A stretch of DNA of 64,000 bases, taken from positions 21,626 through 85,625 of the forward strand of contig CAIVEW010000040.1 of the NCBI GenBank assembly GCA_903905065.1, given 5' to 3'. Both the position numbers and the translations under genes were made by a program. Positions 51,778-61,051 of this stretch are shown piece after piece (position 1 is the first letter of the stretch; each line of letters opens with the position of its first letter). This DNA is from an uncultured Bacteroidota bacterium (lineage in GTDB: Bacteria > Bacteroidota > Bacteroidia > Chitinophagales > Chitinophagaceae). The notes beneath the pieces are model-generated. The model saw only the letters and a program-made list of their open reading frames with translations, did not search any database and was not told the DNA's origin.

Positions 51778-52680
51778 CTACACCTTTTCCTTGTAACGGA
51801 AAGTAACCTTTTTGGCGTTGTTCAGCTTAGTGCTTGCCACCGTGATCTCGCAGTAGCTGCCGCTGATGAATTTGTATTCAAACTCGCTGCAGTCTTTATC
51901 AAAGATCAGGGCCGATTTGCTGGCCATGAACTTTTTCATAAACGATACCCGCGTGTGCAGGTTTATCCGTTCTTTAACGCCCATTGGCTGCACCTGGAAG
52001 CATTTTGGAAGCAGCAGGCCTTCCTGCTCCGTAAATTTCTTAGTTACTTTGAATTCCGGGAAGTATACCGAGCGCTCTTTCACCTTGCCGTTGTCGCCAT
52101 ATACATAGCTCTCTATGTGTATCACGTCCTTGTTGTTGTCATTCAGCCGCACCTCCTTGGTCTTTACAAAGTTCTTGTCGTAGTACGACTTTGTGTAAAA
52201 CTCTATCTTGCCATTGAAGTACGAACTTTCGGTCACAATGCCTTCACCAGTCTTCTTGTCGCTTGCGTAGTCGTAGTTTTTCTTGTAGCTGTTGCCGTTA
52301 AGCTTGTTGTCATCCAGGTAGTAGATCTTGCGGCCCTTGTCGTCATATTTCCATTCATACATTTCCTGCAGGTTATCATCCTTGTATTCTTCGGTTCTGG
52401 CCAGTTGCTTTTTTATGTTGAAGTAGTTCACCGTCTTATACACCGCATTGTCCTTTACATGGTAGTTCACGGTTTCGGTCACCATGCTATCCGGGGTTAT
52501 GTATGTAATGGCACTGTCTGTAAGATACAGCCGGAAGCTATCGGCATAGGCATAGCTGTAGGCATATTCATGCACCACTGCGCCTACCTGGTAAGTGTTC
52601 CACCCGGCCTTGAAAGTAGGTTGCGCATACAGGCTGGCGCTGAGTACGATCATTACCGCGAAAACGATGTTTTTCTTCAT
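51778..52680 (-). CDS. Secreted protein with YD-like antigen repeats
   Basis: 300 residues from ATG 52680 (MKKNIVFAVMIVLSASLYAQ, cleavage LYA-Q). The mature protein has strand-rich repeats with YxYDDKGRKIYY, YDYASDKKTGEG and YYDKNFVKTKEV, of the same general style as the YD-repeat lipoprotein on the island. No sorting tail, so periplasmic. Function unknown. Confidence 0.7.
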   Translation of the reverse strand: MKKNIVFAVMIVLSASLYAQPTFKAGWNTYQVGAVVHEYAYSYAYADSFRLYLTDSAITYITPDSMVTETVNYHVKDNAVYKTVNYFNIKKQLARTEEYKDDNLQEMYEWKYDDKGRKIYYLDDNKLNGNSYKKNYDYASDKKTGEGIVTESSYFNGKIEFYTKSYYDKNFVKTKEVRLNDNNKDVIHIESYVYGDNGKVKERSVYFPEFKVTKKFTEQEGLLLPKCFQVQPMGVKERINLHTRVSFMKKFMASKSALIFDKDCSEFEYKFISGSYCEITVASTKLNNAKKVTFRYKEKV

Positions 52681-53005
52681 ATTATAAAGCATTCCTCTGT
52701 GCATTTTCAAATTTGCACCCGTCCGAACGACATTTAGCCGGGCGGGCATTTTCAAAATAATCAGAGATGCCTACAAAGTAGATAAGCTGATCAAGTGTTG
52801 CAATTTTTTTTAGTAACACTGTGTGGATTAGCTGGAGAGACCAAAAAAAGAATCGCCTCTATAACTCAGTTGCGTGTGGCCTTCGACTACGTCCCGGCGG
52901 GAAAGTAACGACCAGTCCTGTTTGTGCGGGACTCAGAAATAGCTAGAAATATTTAAATATTTTCAGTTTTTTCAAAACATCAATTAACTTTATACAAAGA
53001 CGACT

Positions 53006-53605
53006 ATGCCTATCTGCTATTATCATTACACTCGCCAATCTGAAGATTGGCATCCACCGCGACCTAGTCAGAGACTATGCCGAACCACTAATTTTTTTAT
53101 TTATGAGAATACTACCCACAAGTGGGGTAACACTAACATAGTGTCTGCATCTTCAAGTTACAGCTTTATCAACGGCGGGCAAAACAACAGCATAGGCTTA
53201 GGCGGCGCAGGCGTTTTCTTTAGCGGAATAGCCGGCGGACAGAACAACGTTATTGACGATACATGTTCATCAACATCTTTTGCCGTCATTGGCGGTGGTT
53301 TTCAGAACTGTATCTGCGCGGATACCAGCCATTCTTCCATTTTGGGCGGTAGCGGAAACTGCATAGCAGATTCTTGCGCATCTATTCTTGGTGGTACAGG
53401 TAATATTGTACCCGCTGGTTTGCCTAATACTCACATTGTGGGTAGCGGTATAACTGCAGTATGCGCCAATACTATGCATATTGAAGGATTATGGGCGTGC
53501 GGATTGCCAGTGTATCCTGCTTTCTATCCTTATGCTCCAGGAACTGTATTTGCAGCTCCAATAGGAGGCACTCCGTTATCTGGATGTTTATTATATATAA
53601 TGTAG
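53006..53605 (+). CDS. Fragment-like protein with trimeric-adhesin head repeats
   Basis: 199 residues. Its central part is a run of left-handed beta-roll repeats of the YadA/Hia head type: NGGQNNSIGLGG, AGGQNNVIDDT, GGGFQNCICADT, LGGSGNCIADS and LGGTGNIV, each G-G-x-x-N-x-I. There is no signal peptide: the N-terminus MPICYYHYTRQSEDWHPPRP looks foreign. Nothing resembles a stalk or membrane anchor, so this is either a 5'-truncated adhesin or a short tail-fibre-like protein. It ends 20 bases before the start of the large adhesin-like protein. Confidence 0.55.
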   Translation: MPICYYHYTRQSEDWHPPRPSQRLCRTTNFFIYENTTHKWGNTNIVSASSSYSFINGGQNNSIGLGGAGVFFSGIAGGQNNVIDDTCSSTSFAVIGGGFQNCICADTSHSSILGGSGNCIADSCASILGGTGNIVPAGLPNTHIVGSGITAVCANTMHIEGLWACGLPVYPAFYPYAPGTVFAAPIGGTPLSGCLLYIM

Positions 53606-53625
53606 ATGCTTTAAAAACCTATACT

Positions 53626-56280
53626 ATGTTTAATTTTAAGAATTTGCTAATTGTTACTGTTCTAATGCCTTGTGTTACAACGGCCCAAGTAATCGCAACG
53701 GTCGCAGGTAATGGAATATTGGGCAATACTGGTGACGGCGGGGCGGCTACCGCCGCGCGCATTTCTGACCCTCATGGAGGGGTGTTTGATAATTCTGGCA
53801 ATTTATATATTGTAGAGGGTACAGGACATGAAATAAGAAAAGTTGATGCTGTTACTGGAATTATTACTACAGTTGCGGGAACAGGGGCGGCAATATATAA
53901 TGGAGACTGGATACCGGCTACGACAGCTCATATTGGCCCGAATGCCGTTGCAGTTGATACCGCTGGTAACTTATATATTTCAGATAGTGCCCGTATAAGA
54001 AGAATAGATAGGGTTACTGGAATAATTACTACCATCGCGGGTGGAGGCTCAACTCCTGTCGGGGATGGTCTGCCAGCCACGGCTGCGAGTATTTATCCTC
54101 CCTGGGGCCTTTGTTTTGATAAACTGGGCAACCTATATTTTGGCGAAACTATTGGTTACAGACTGCGCAAAATAAACACCTCCGGCATACTAAGCACTGT
54201 AGTTGGCAATGGGATACTGGGTTTTAGTGGTGATAATGGTCCTGCAACTGCAGCCCAATGCGGCCAGGCCTTTGGCGTTTGCGTTGATAACGTAGGCAAT
54301 ATATATTTCGCAGATGCCGGCGCGCCCAATTATAGAATCCGTAAAATTGACACATCGGGCATAATTACGACTGTTGCAGGAACAGGCGTTTCTTCTTATA
54401 GCGGTGATCTCATACCAGCTACCACCGCTCATATTGGCCCTTTAGATGTAAAGGTAGATGCAAATAACAATCTATATATTGCAGACATTAGTAACGACCG
54501 AATTCGGAAGGTAGATGCCATATCAGGCATTATCTCCACAATAGCTGGAACTGGCGTAAATGGGTATAATGGAGACAATATTCTGGCAGATACGGCAAAA
54601 ATATATACTGCTGGGGGTCTTGCAATTGATGCCTGCGGCCGTGTTTATTTCGGAGATGTTGGCAATAATCGTTTTCGCAAAGTAACCTTTCCTCTTACGC
54701 TCACCAATGCCATCACTGCCTCTGCAGATACCGCCTGTGCAGGTATTGTTGTCACCTATACTGCCAGCGCTACAGCCAGCAGCGGGGTAATCACTTACCA
54801 GTGGTATGTAAATGGTGGCCCGGTCGCGGGTGCTACATCCACTACCTATAGTTACTCTCCGGCAAATGCAGACAGCATACGCTGTATAGCCACCGCCACA
54901 AGCCCATGTAGCAGCGCCACTACCAGCAGCAATAGTATTATCATGGTGGTAAATCCAATTATCACGCCTACGCTCACGGTAACAGGCACAGCAGATACCG
55001 TATGCAGTGGCACATCTGTAATTTATACTGTTACGGCAACAGGCGCTACAGGGTTATCCTATCAGTGGCGTGTAAACGGTGCTCCCGTTACCGGGGCTAC
55101 TGCTGCCACATATACTTATATTCCGGCAAACGGGGATAGCATTCGCTGTATTGCATCCTCTGCTGCGCCCTGCACCGTTTCCACTACCAGCAGCAATAGT
55201 ATCATCATGGTTGTGAATCCAATTATCACACCTACGCTCACAGTAACAAGCACAACAGATACGGTATGCAGCGGTACGTCGGTAACATTTACTTCCGCCG
55301 CGTCCGGAGGGGCAACATGGTTAACGTACCAATGGCGTGTAAACGGTAGTCCGGTAACCGGCGCAACTACCATCACATACACATATACTCCGGCAAACGG
55401 AGATAGCATCCGCTGTGTCGCCAACTCCGCTAATCCCTGTACAGTCACAACCACCAGTAGCAATAGTATTATCATGGTGGTAAACCCTATTATTACTCCT
55501 ACCATTACCGTAACAAGCACAACAGATACCGTATGCAGCGGCACATCGGTAACTTATACCGTTGTTGCTACAGGCGGTGTAATGTTAACCTATCAATGGC
55601 GTGTAAACGGCGCTCCTGTTACGGGGGCTACTACCATCACATACACATATACCCCCGCAAATGGAGATAGCATACGCTGTATCGCATCCTCTGCTAATCC
55701 CTGCACCTCCGCCGCAAGCAGCAATACAATATACATGGCTGTTGGTCCCATTATTACACCCACTATCACTGTTGCCGCTCCGGCAACAGCCTCAGTGGGC
55801 GCTACGGTCACGGTCAATGCCACAGTATCTGGCGCGGGCAGCAGTTATTCACTGCACTGGTATAACAATAGCGTGCTGTTCAGCACTACTTCAATCCCAG
55901 TAACCACCTACACCAAAGCCGCCGGCACAGACCATATCACCGCTACTGTAGTGCCCGGAGCAGGCTGCTATGATTCTACCACATCTGCAGAGTCTGTAGT
56001 TCAGGCATCAACAACAGGAGTGAGCAACACCTCCCTCTCCTTCGGAGAGGGGCGGGGAGAGGTCATCTATCCCAACCCCGCCCACTCACAAATTACCATC
56101 ACAGCAGATCACTTGGCATACGTAACCATCACCAACCTCCTCGGCCAAACCATGGTCACCAAAGACAGCAAAGAAGACCAAATAATTATCAATATAGAAG
56201 CTTTCCCGGCAGGAGTGTACACTTTAAAGATCACCACCACCCAAGGGGAAAAAACCACCACCAAATTCATTAAACAATGA
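53626..56280 (+). CDS. Large secreted NHL/Ig-repeat protein with type A T9SS tail
   Basis: 884 residues from ATG 53626 (MFNFKNLLIVTVLMPCVTTA signal peptide); the longer frame reads into the preceding gene. Residues ~22-360 contain six NHL-type blades (IATVAGNGILGNTGDGGAAT, GIITTVAGTG, SGDxxPATxAHIG). Next come four near-identical 86-88-residue Ig-like repeats (DTVCSGTSVxYTV, YQWRVNGAPVTGAT, NGDSIRCIAS, SSNSIIMVVNPIITP) at ~361-715, then one PKD-like domain and a type A sorting domain (VIYPNPAHSQITI, ITNLLGQTMVTKD). A palindromic-repeat-derived stretch SLSFGEGRGE sits just before the tail. It should be exported across the outer membrane as a surface adhesin or binding protein. Confidence 0.9.
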   Translation: MFNFKNLLIVTVLMPCVTTAQVIATVAGNGILGNTGDGGAATAARISDPHGGVFDNSGNLYIVEGTGHEIRKVDAVTGIITTVAGTGAAIYNGDWIPATTAHIGPNAVAVDTAGNLYISDSARIRRIDRVTGIITTIAGGGSTPVGDGLPATAASIYPPWGLCFDKLGNLYFGETIGYRLRKINTSGILSTVVGNGILGFSGDNGPATAAQCGQAFGVCVDNVGNIYFADAGAPNYRIRKIDTSGIITTVAGTGVSSYSGDLIPATTAHIGPLDVKVDANNNLYIADISNDRIRKVDAISGIISTIAGTGVNGYNGDNILADTAKIYTAGGLAIDACGRVYFGDVGNNRFRKVTFPLTLTNAITASADTACAGIVVTYTASATASSGVITYQWYVNGGPVAGATSTTYSYSPANADSIRCIATATSPCSSATTSSNSIIMVVNPIITPTLTVTGTADTVCSGTSVIYTVTATGATGLSYQWRVNGAPVTGATAATYTYIPANGDSIRCIASSAAPCTVSTTSSNSIIMVVNPIITPTLTVTSTTDTVCSGTSVTFTSAASGGATWLTYQWRVNGSPVTGATTITYTYTPANGDSIRCVANSANPCTVTTTSSNSIIMVVNPIITPTITVTSTTDTVCSGTSVTYTVVATGGVMLTYQWRVNGAPVTGATTITYTYTPANGDSIRCIASSANPCTSAASSNTIYMAVGPIITPTITVAAPATASVGATVTVNATVSGAGSSYSLHWYNNSVLFSTTSIPVTTYTKAAGTDHITATVVPGAGCYDSTTSAESVVQASTTGVSNTSLSFGEGRGEVIYPNPAHSQITITADHLAYVTITNLLGQTMVTKDSKEDQIIINIEAFPAGVYTLKITTTQGEKTTTKFIKQ
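54706..55770 (+). repeat. Four in-frame tandem repeats encoding Ig-like domains
   Basis: DNA of ~260 bases per unit is repeated with high similarity, e.g. AATAGTATTATCATGGTGGT recurs at the end of each unit. The strong conservation at the DNA level suggests recent duplication or gene conversion within this adhesin-like gene. Confidence 0.8.
56035..56071 (+). repeat. Interspersed palindromic repeat inside a coding sequence
   Basis: CCTCTCCTTCGGAGAGGGGC GGGGAGAGG forms a CCTCTCC/GGAGAGG stem and is read in frame as LSFGEGRGE. It belongs to the family at 51100-51150. Confidence 0.75.
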
Positions 56281-56427
56281 CCCGAAAAATAAGTGGCTGC
56301 ATAGCATGGGCGCGCAACATGGGAAATTCCCCTCCTGCCTGCCGGTAGGCAGGTTAGCGTGGCCTTGTGAGCGGGCGACCGCGTGCCGCGTCAGCTTTAG
56401 CGGTGGCGCAAGGGGGCTAGGGGGATG

Positions 56428-56742
56428 TCAACCCGCGCAAAACAACACACAACAATCTACAAATAACGATACACTAGCTCGCTGACTTACTACCCTCACG
56501 CGAAACATTACATATCCAGATTCCTGGATACCCCCCGTAGGGAAATAAGAATGAGAACCTATGCCCGCAGCTTCACGTACATCGCTCCCCAATACAACAT
56601 ATACCGCCTTCAGTCCCAAACCATTATCCTCAAAATAATTTACATCACATCCCGCCAGCCGCACGTGATATGTAGGATCCGCGATATCATAAAAAGTCAA
56701 TTTTTTTCCTTCGCTTTTCTGTATCAACTTTGTTCCCGCCAT
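56428..56742 (-). CDS. Possible unknown protein (104 aa)
   Basis: From ATG 56742 the frame reads MAGTKLIQKSEGKKLTFYDI, ADPTYHVRLAGCDVNYFEDN, then GLGLKAVYVVLGSDVREAAG. The composition is protein-like up to about residue 75; the end (FVDCCVLFCAG) is not. It could be a 3'-truncated cytosolic gene. No family recognised. Confidence 0.35.
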   Translation of the reverse strand: MAGTKLIQKSEGKKLTFYDIADPTYHVRLAGCDVNYFEDNGLGLKAVYVVLGSDVREAAGIGSHSYFPTGGIQESGYVMFRVRVVSQRASVSLFVDCCVLFCAG

Positions 56743-57264
56743 AGCCCTTTTTCTCATCCGCCGAAGCAATTTTTTTCAATATCCGGGGCTTCAGCAAAGC
56801 ATATAGCGAAGGAGGAAGGCGGCTGCGGGTGGGCCAGAAAAACAAAAAAATCAACGCCCTTACATCGCAGTACCTGAGAACTGGTATCAAGGCAATGACT
56901 AGCTAGCTAGCCATAAACAGTCAATCAAGTTGATCACATTAATCAGGAAAATCATGGTTCAGACAGAAAGTCTACGTGGGGTAAAGTGGGGAATTCATTC
57001 GCTGCCAACTGCTAACTGCCAACTAAATAGGACCTCACCAAATGCCCCACGTGGGGCGCAAACGGGACATGCCATTATACGTAATCAGATGTAAACCAGT
57101 ATTATAGAGGTAGATCATGCCCCATATAAGCTCTATATAAATACAATTATCAATGGGGTATCTGTTTGTTGGTACCAATCCATTGAATGTTCTTCCTTGC
57201 GAGGTTTTAAATAGCGGCAGGATATATTTATTTTCGAACAGCCTGCATTGAACCCATATAACCT

Positions 57265-57448
57265 TACGCTTTGCGGCCTTGAAAACGATATTTGGGAGCT
57301 GCGCCTTTGCGTCTTTGCGAGAGATTTTGCGAAACACCTTCGCCGGATGATCTATACCAATTTGATATTAAAAATCCGCACCGCGATTGTGAACTTTGCG
57401 GTCTTTGCGTGAGTACGAATCTTCTGGCTCTTTGCGGTCTTTGCGTGA
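57265..57448. repeat. CTTTGCG(T/G) interspersed repeats
   Basis: CTTTGCG occurs about six times (e.g. GCCTTTGCGTCTTTGCGAGA, AACTTTGCGGTCTTTGCG, CTCTTTGCGGTCTTTGCG), a pattern common between genes in this phylum. A weak frame on the minus strand (57035-57337) through it is judged spurious. Confidence 0.6.
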
Positions 57449-57526
57449 AATTTAGTGTGCTGAAGTTCTATGTCTGATTGGTATTAGGTCCACTTGGTAT
57501 GACACCTCAGGATGGGCACAAAAAAA

Positions 57527-57546
57527 GCTCCCGGAAAACCGGGAGC
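57527..57546 (-). terminator. Rho-independent terminator of the gldKLMN operon
   Basis: On the minus strand GCTCCCGG, TTTT loop, CCGGGAGC, followed by seven T residues. It lies 22 bases after the stop of the last gene. Confidence 0.92.
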
Positions 57547-57568
57547 CTATAAAGTTGAAAACGTTTGT

Positions 57569-58354
57569 TTATTCTTCTTCCTTGTGGTGGTGCGTGAGGT
57601 AGAAACGGATACCAACCGACATCACCGTGAAGACGTCGTTCTTCTTGTTGGGGGCCAGCGGTGGGCTGTAACCATCCTCATAGTCCGACTGGCAGTCTTC
57701 ATACTGGAAATTAGCGTTGAGCACAAAACCGTTTCTAAAGAACAGCAAGCGACGGATGTGCAAATTGTAACCCACGTTCAGCGGAATGAATAAAGCAGTT
57801 GAGTTCTTGAGCAATGCGGGATTAGTTGTATTCTCTCCCGGCAGTTCGTCAGCATTAGGCACATTGGCTATCTTCTTCACATCATTATTGATGATGCCAA
57901 TACCGGCACCAACATAAATACCGCCGGCAATACGCAGCAGCACATTATCGTTGTAGTTTTTATTGAACAGGGTAAACAATGTGCCCAACTCAACGGTCAG
58001 GTGTTCGTCTATAGAAGTATAGTGGTTAAAGCTGCGCCAGTGCGATTTTGGATCCTGGCTGGAGAGGTCTCCGATCATGATCTCCTCGCCCCAGCTTATA
58101 CTTTGCGTCACATTCTTCTCCAGGTAACCTATATAGGCAGGTTGTGGATTGGACTTAGGCAGGTCGCCATACATTTTTGTGGAGCCAATACCAAAACCTC
58201 CGCTAAAGTCAGTGCCGTGATTGAGGTCCCTGTCTTTCTCATCGTCCGAACTATTGCCCCTTTCGTGTATGCTGATCTCGGTCCGCACCTGCGCAATCGA
58301 AGGCAGGTAAGCCAAAACACCAGCAGCGAAAAGAATAATAATTTTACGTTTCAT
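57569..58354 (-). CDS. Outer-membrane beta-barrel protein downstream of gldN
   Basis: 261 residues with signal peptide MKRKIIILFAAGVLAYLPSIAQ. The mature part alternates amphipathic strands with aromatic ends (GGIYVGAGIGIINND, LFIPLNVGYNLHIRRLLFFR, GFVLNANFQYEDC, VFTVMSVGIRFYLTHHH), predicting an 8-10-strand barrel. Its position 29 bases after gldN and before the terminator makes it part of the T9SS/gliding operon. It might be a PorG/PorT-like or species-specific barrel; no firm family. Confidence 0.75.
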   Translation of the reverse strand: MKRKIIILFAAGVLAYLPSIAQVRTEISIHERGNSSDDEKDRDLNHGTDFSGGFGIGSTKMYGDLPKSNPQPAYIGYLEKNVTQSISWGEEIMIGDLSSQDPKSHWRSFNHYTSIDEHLTVELGTLFTLFNKNYNDNVLLRIAGGIYVGAGIGIINNDVKKIANVPNADELPGENTTNPALLKNSTALFIPLNVGYNLHIRRLLFFRNGFVLNANFQYEDCQSDYEDGYSPPLAPNKKNDVFTVMSVGIRFYLTHHHKEEE

Positions 58355-58383
58355 ACTCCACAGTTATCCTAAGTTACGGCTTT

Positions 58384-59406
58384 TTAGTATCTCCACATCT
58401 TCTGCTTGTAATTGTTGATCTCGCGCTCTATACGTTCTGCTTCTTTCTTTTGTTTGGCCTCGTCGTTCGGGTATTTATCCTTTATCCTCAGGTCGGCAGG
58501 GTTAGATTCCTTAACAATCGTGGTTCTGAAATTACGCTGAATGAAAAGGTCATCATAGCTTTCGTTGTAGATGTCTCTCTGCGGGTCGATAACTTCTTTG
58601 GCAGCAAACAAGTTGCGGCATTGTGGGAAGTAAAGCCAGAACGGATGCTGCTCCGCGATAAACTCTCCGGTACTTGATTTGATCTTACGCACAGGAGCCA
58701 GGCCAATGATCTGTGTAATTACGCGGCCACGTGTTTTATCGAAGAATATGTCTTCCTTGATCTCCATCTTGGTCACAGAGTCTGCATTAAACTCGTTAAA
58801 CACAGTCTTTGTTCCTGTTTGCTCACCGGTAACAGAATCATAGGTGGCAACAATAACACTATCTGTAAAGATCTTCATTACCTTCCTGTAGTTCAGCTGG
58901 CTTTTGAAACCTTCATCGGCATAAGGGATCAGCCTGTTCGTCTTTATCGCATCCATTATCAACTGTATCAGCGTCTCACCCGGTGTTGCAAAGATCCTGT
59001 TCACAGAGTCGGTAAGGTCAATGTCTCTCCAGATACGTTTATAGAATTTGATATTGTTCTTATTGACCTTAGGAAATGCAAATGGCTTAGCGCCCTTGAG
59101 CATCGTTTGCTTGTAAAATCCGTCAACAGGACGGCTGTTTTCCAGCGTGTAGTCATTAGAAAGGGTAGTGTCCGCGATAAGTGTATCCAGCAAAAGGTGG
59201 TTAGAGTCCAGTAAGTTATCATCAGAAGGGGCTGGTGCAGGGGCAGTCACCACCGGCTTAACAGGAGCCGTTGATGTTGTATCTTTTGCCACCTGGTCAG
59301 TCTTAGGTTTTTTCCCTTTTCCCTTTTTTTTGTTCTGGGCCTGGACCGCAGTAAATACTCCCAGTGAGAGTAAAACCAAAATAACAAGGCTGATGTTCTT
59401 TTTCAT
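58384..59406 (-). CDS. gldN: Gliding motility / T9SS ring protein GldN (PorN)
   Basis: 340 residues: signal peptide MKKNISLVILVLLSLGVFTAVQAQ, a Lys/Pro-rich linker of ~60 residues, then the GldN/PorN fold (RIWRDIDLTDSVNRIF, TPGETLIQLIMDAIKTNRLI, YDSVTGEQTGTKTVFN, YRKVMKIFTDSVIV, SYDDLFIQRNFRTTIVKESN). Periplasmic; forms a ring complex with GldK at the outer membrane. The N-terminal linker is longer than usual. Fourth gene of gldKLMN, 26 bases after gldM. Confidence 0.95.
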   Translation of the reverse strand: MKKNISLVILVLLSLGVFTAVQAQNKKKGKGKKPKTDQVAKDTTSTAPVKPVVTAPAPAPSDDNLLDSNHLLLDTLIADTTLSNDYTLENSRPVDGFYKQTMLKGAKPFAFPKVNKNNIKFYKRIWRDIDLTDSVNRIFATPGETLIQLIMDAIKTNRLIPYADEGFKSQLNYRKVMKIFTDSVIVATYDSVTGEQTGTKTVFNEFNADSVTKMEIKEDIFFDKTRGRVITQIIGLAPVRKIKSSTGEFIAEQHPFWLYFPQCRNLFAAKEVIDPQRDIYNESYDDLFIQRNFRTTIVKESNPADLRIKDKYPNDEAKQKKEAERIEREINNYKQKMWRY

Positions 59407-59432
59407 AAATAACTCTATTAAATTAACTTTTG

Positions 59433-60968
59433 CTATTCAACCATAAACGCAATAGGGTCAAGTTGCCTTTTCATTCCATCAGGGCCGGTAGCAAATATAT
59501 TATCAAAAAACACGCGAGAACCAGAAGTTATGCCGCCCATTGCTGCCTGCATTTGCTGGGTAAACGCATTGTTGTTAGATTCAAAAACCTGGGGTTCGCC
59601 GCGGGGCTTGGTAATATACATGCTGAAGTGGCTGATCTCAAATTTGGCATCAAATTCAAAATCTTCCAGAACGGCAAATATTCTGTTCTGCGCCTTCATA
59701 GCGCCTGTTCCCAATCTGCCGCCGCTTTTACCTCCGAATTTCACGCGTGGGGTAGGGATGCGCTTGGTGCGGAACTCGCTGCTACCCAAGGTAACAGTTT
59801 TTCCTGCTTCCGTCTGCCCGGTAACATTGATGGTCACTTTGCCTGGGTTTCTGACAATTACATTATAGCTGCCGTTGCTGCCGCTGATTTCGCCGCCTGC
59901 GATACCTACGCGGATCTTGTCCTTAGCAAAACCTGGCGCAGATACAGATACCGGGTTAGGAATACCGATGTAAAACACATTCATCTTATCAGGAGAGACA
60001 ACCGCTGATGGCCGCGCAACTGTATAGGTTTGTTCTGGCAGCTTGTATTCCTTTATGTTGCCGCTCGATTCTTTAACCCTGATCACGCCGCTCCATGTTT
60101 TTTCGCCTTCAGAGCTCGCAACAGTTGTATAGAGGCCTTTACCGTCAACAACATTTAGCTTTTGGCCGCCAACTGTGATTTCCGGATTGGAGGTTGTACT
60201 CGAAGCAGTTAGAAATACGCTTGCCTTGTACTCCTGGCCAACAAGAATGTATGAAGAAGGAGCAACTGCAACTGCTTCAAAACGGTCCAATACCACATTA
60301 ACCGTATTTGCCTCGCCGAGGATATTCCTTACCACTTCGGACTCGGTGTTCTTCATATCGGCCTGTATTTTGGTAAGCGCGGTAATAGCTGCGGTAAGCG
60401 GTATGCCTTCGCCGAAGTTATCATCTTCCCATGTGGTCCTTGGTACTCCTGGCCTTTTCGGCGGATCTTCCGCATTCAGTGCCAACTTTGGCCCTTTATC
60501 TTCAGTGGTGCCAAGGCTTGCATAGATCTTCTTACGGGTATCTAAAATGAGTCCGCGTAGTTTTTTAGCATTCCCACCCGCGATCATTAGACGTGGCGAG
60601 ATATCAATGTCTGCACGCGCTTTTACGTCACCGGTAGCTTCTTCAATTCCGCCGCCCTCTTTTATTAACTCGTTTTTTATCTCCGTTATGTATTTGTCAA
60701 GGTCGGCAATACTGGTTTGCACTTTTTTGGCCCTATCGTGTATAGGTTGTGCACGTACGGGGTCATTTTTCAAGTTTGTCGCTTCAAACGACGCAAAACT
60801 ATTGCTTACCGTTGTCTGTACGTTTTTTGTGGATGTTTCCAGGCTGACCGTTAAGTTTCTAAAGGCATCAAGTACATGGTCTGTAACTGTGGTAGCTGCG
60901 ATCCCAAGCAGTACCAGGTACAGGATACCCATCATCTTTTGCCGTGGCGTTTCTTTTATACCTGCCAT
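59433..60968 (-). CDS. gldM: Gliding motility / T9SS protein GldM (PorM)
   Basis: 511 residues. MAGIKETPRQKMMGILYLVL opens a single N-terminal span (LYLVLLGIAATTVTDHVLDAF), followed by a long periplasmic part with the D1-D4 domains: RLMIAGGNAKKLRGLILDTR, YILVGQEYKASVFLTASS, YIGIPNPVSVSAPGF and ISHFSMYITKPRG. Known role: GldM dimers connect the GldL motor to the outer-membrane GldK/N ring and transmit rotation. Within the operon 26 bases separate it from gldN. Confidence 0.97.
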   Translation of the reverse strand: MAGIKETPRQKMMGILYLVLLGIAATTVTDHVLDAFRNLTVSLETSTKNVQTTVSNSFASFEATNLKNDPVRAQPIHDRAKKVQTSIADLDKYITEIKNELIKEGGGIEEATGDVKARADIDISPRLMIAGGNAKKLRGLILDTRKKIYASLGTTEDKGPKLALNAEDPPKRPGVPRTTWEDDNFGEGIPLTAAITALTKIQADMKNTESEVVRNILGEANTVNVVLDRFEAVAVAPSSYILVGQEYKASVFLTASSTTSNPEITVGGQKLNVVDGKGLYTTVASSEGEKTWSGVIRVKESSGNIKEYKLPEQTYTVARPSAVVSPDKMNVFYIGIPNPVSVSAPGFAKDKIRVGIAGGEISGSNGSYNVIVRNPGKVTINVTGQTEAGKTVTLGSSEFRTKRIPTPRVKFGGKSGGRLGTGAMKAQNRIFAVLEDFEFDAKFEISHFSMYITKPRGEPQVFESNNNAFTQQMQAAMGGITSGSRVFFDNIFATGPDGMKRQLDPIAFMVE

Positions 60969-61051
60969 GCGTTATTATATTTTTAGCTTATTTAAAAGCG
61001 AATAAGTGAATTTAATAGATTTTATCCCCAACAAGTGCAATTGATATTTGC

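Larger units (their letters stand above)
56281..57526. other. Intergenic region rich in interspersed repeats
   Basis: Contains CCTGCCTGCCGGTAGGCAGG at 56334-56353, GGGGGCTAGGGGGATGTC at about 56411-56428 and the CTTTGCG repeats at 57265-57448, plus one candidate gene at 56428-56742. No RNA gene is recognised. Confidence 0.5.

Noticed and set aside
57035..57337. Minus-strand frame of 100 codons
   Set aside because: It begins in CTTTGCG interspersed repeats (RKDAKAQ-type text) and has no protein-like pattern.
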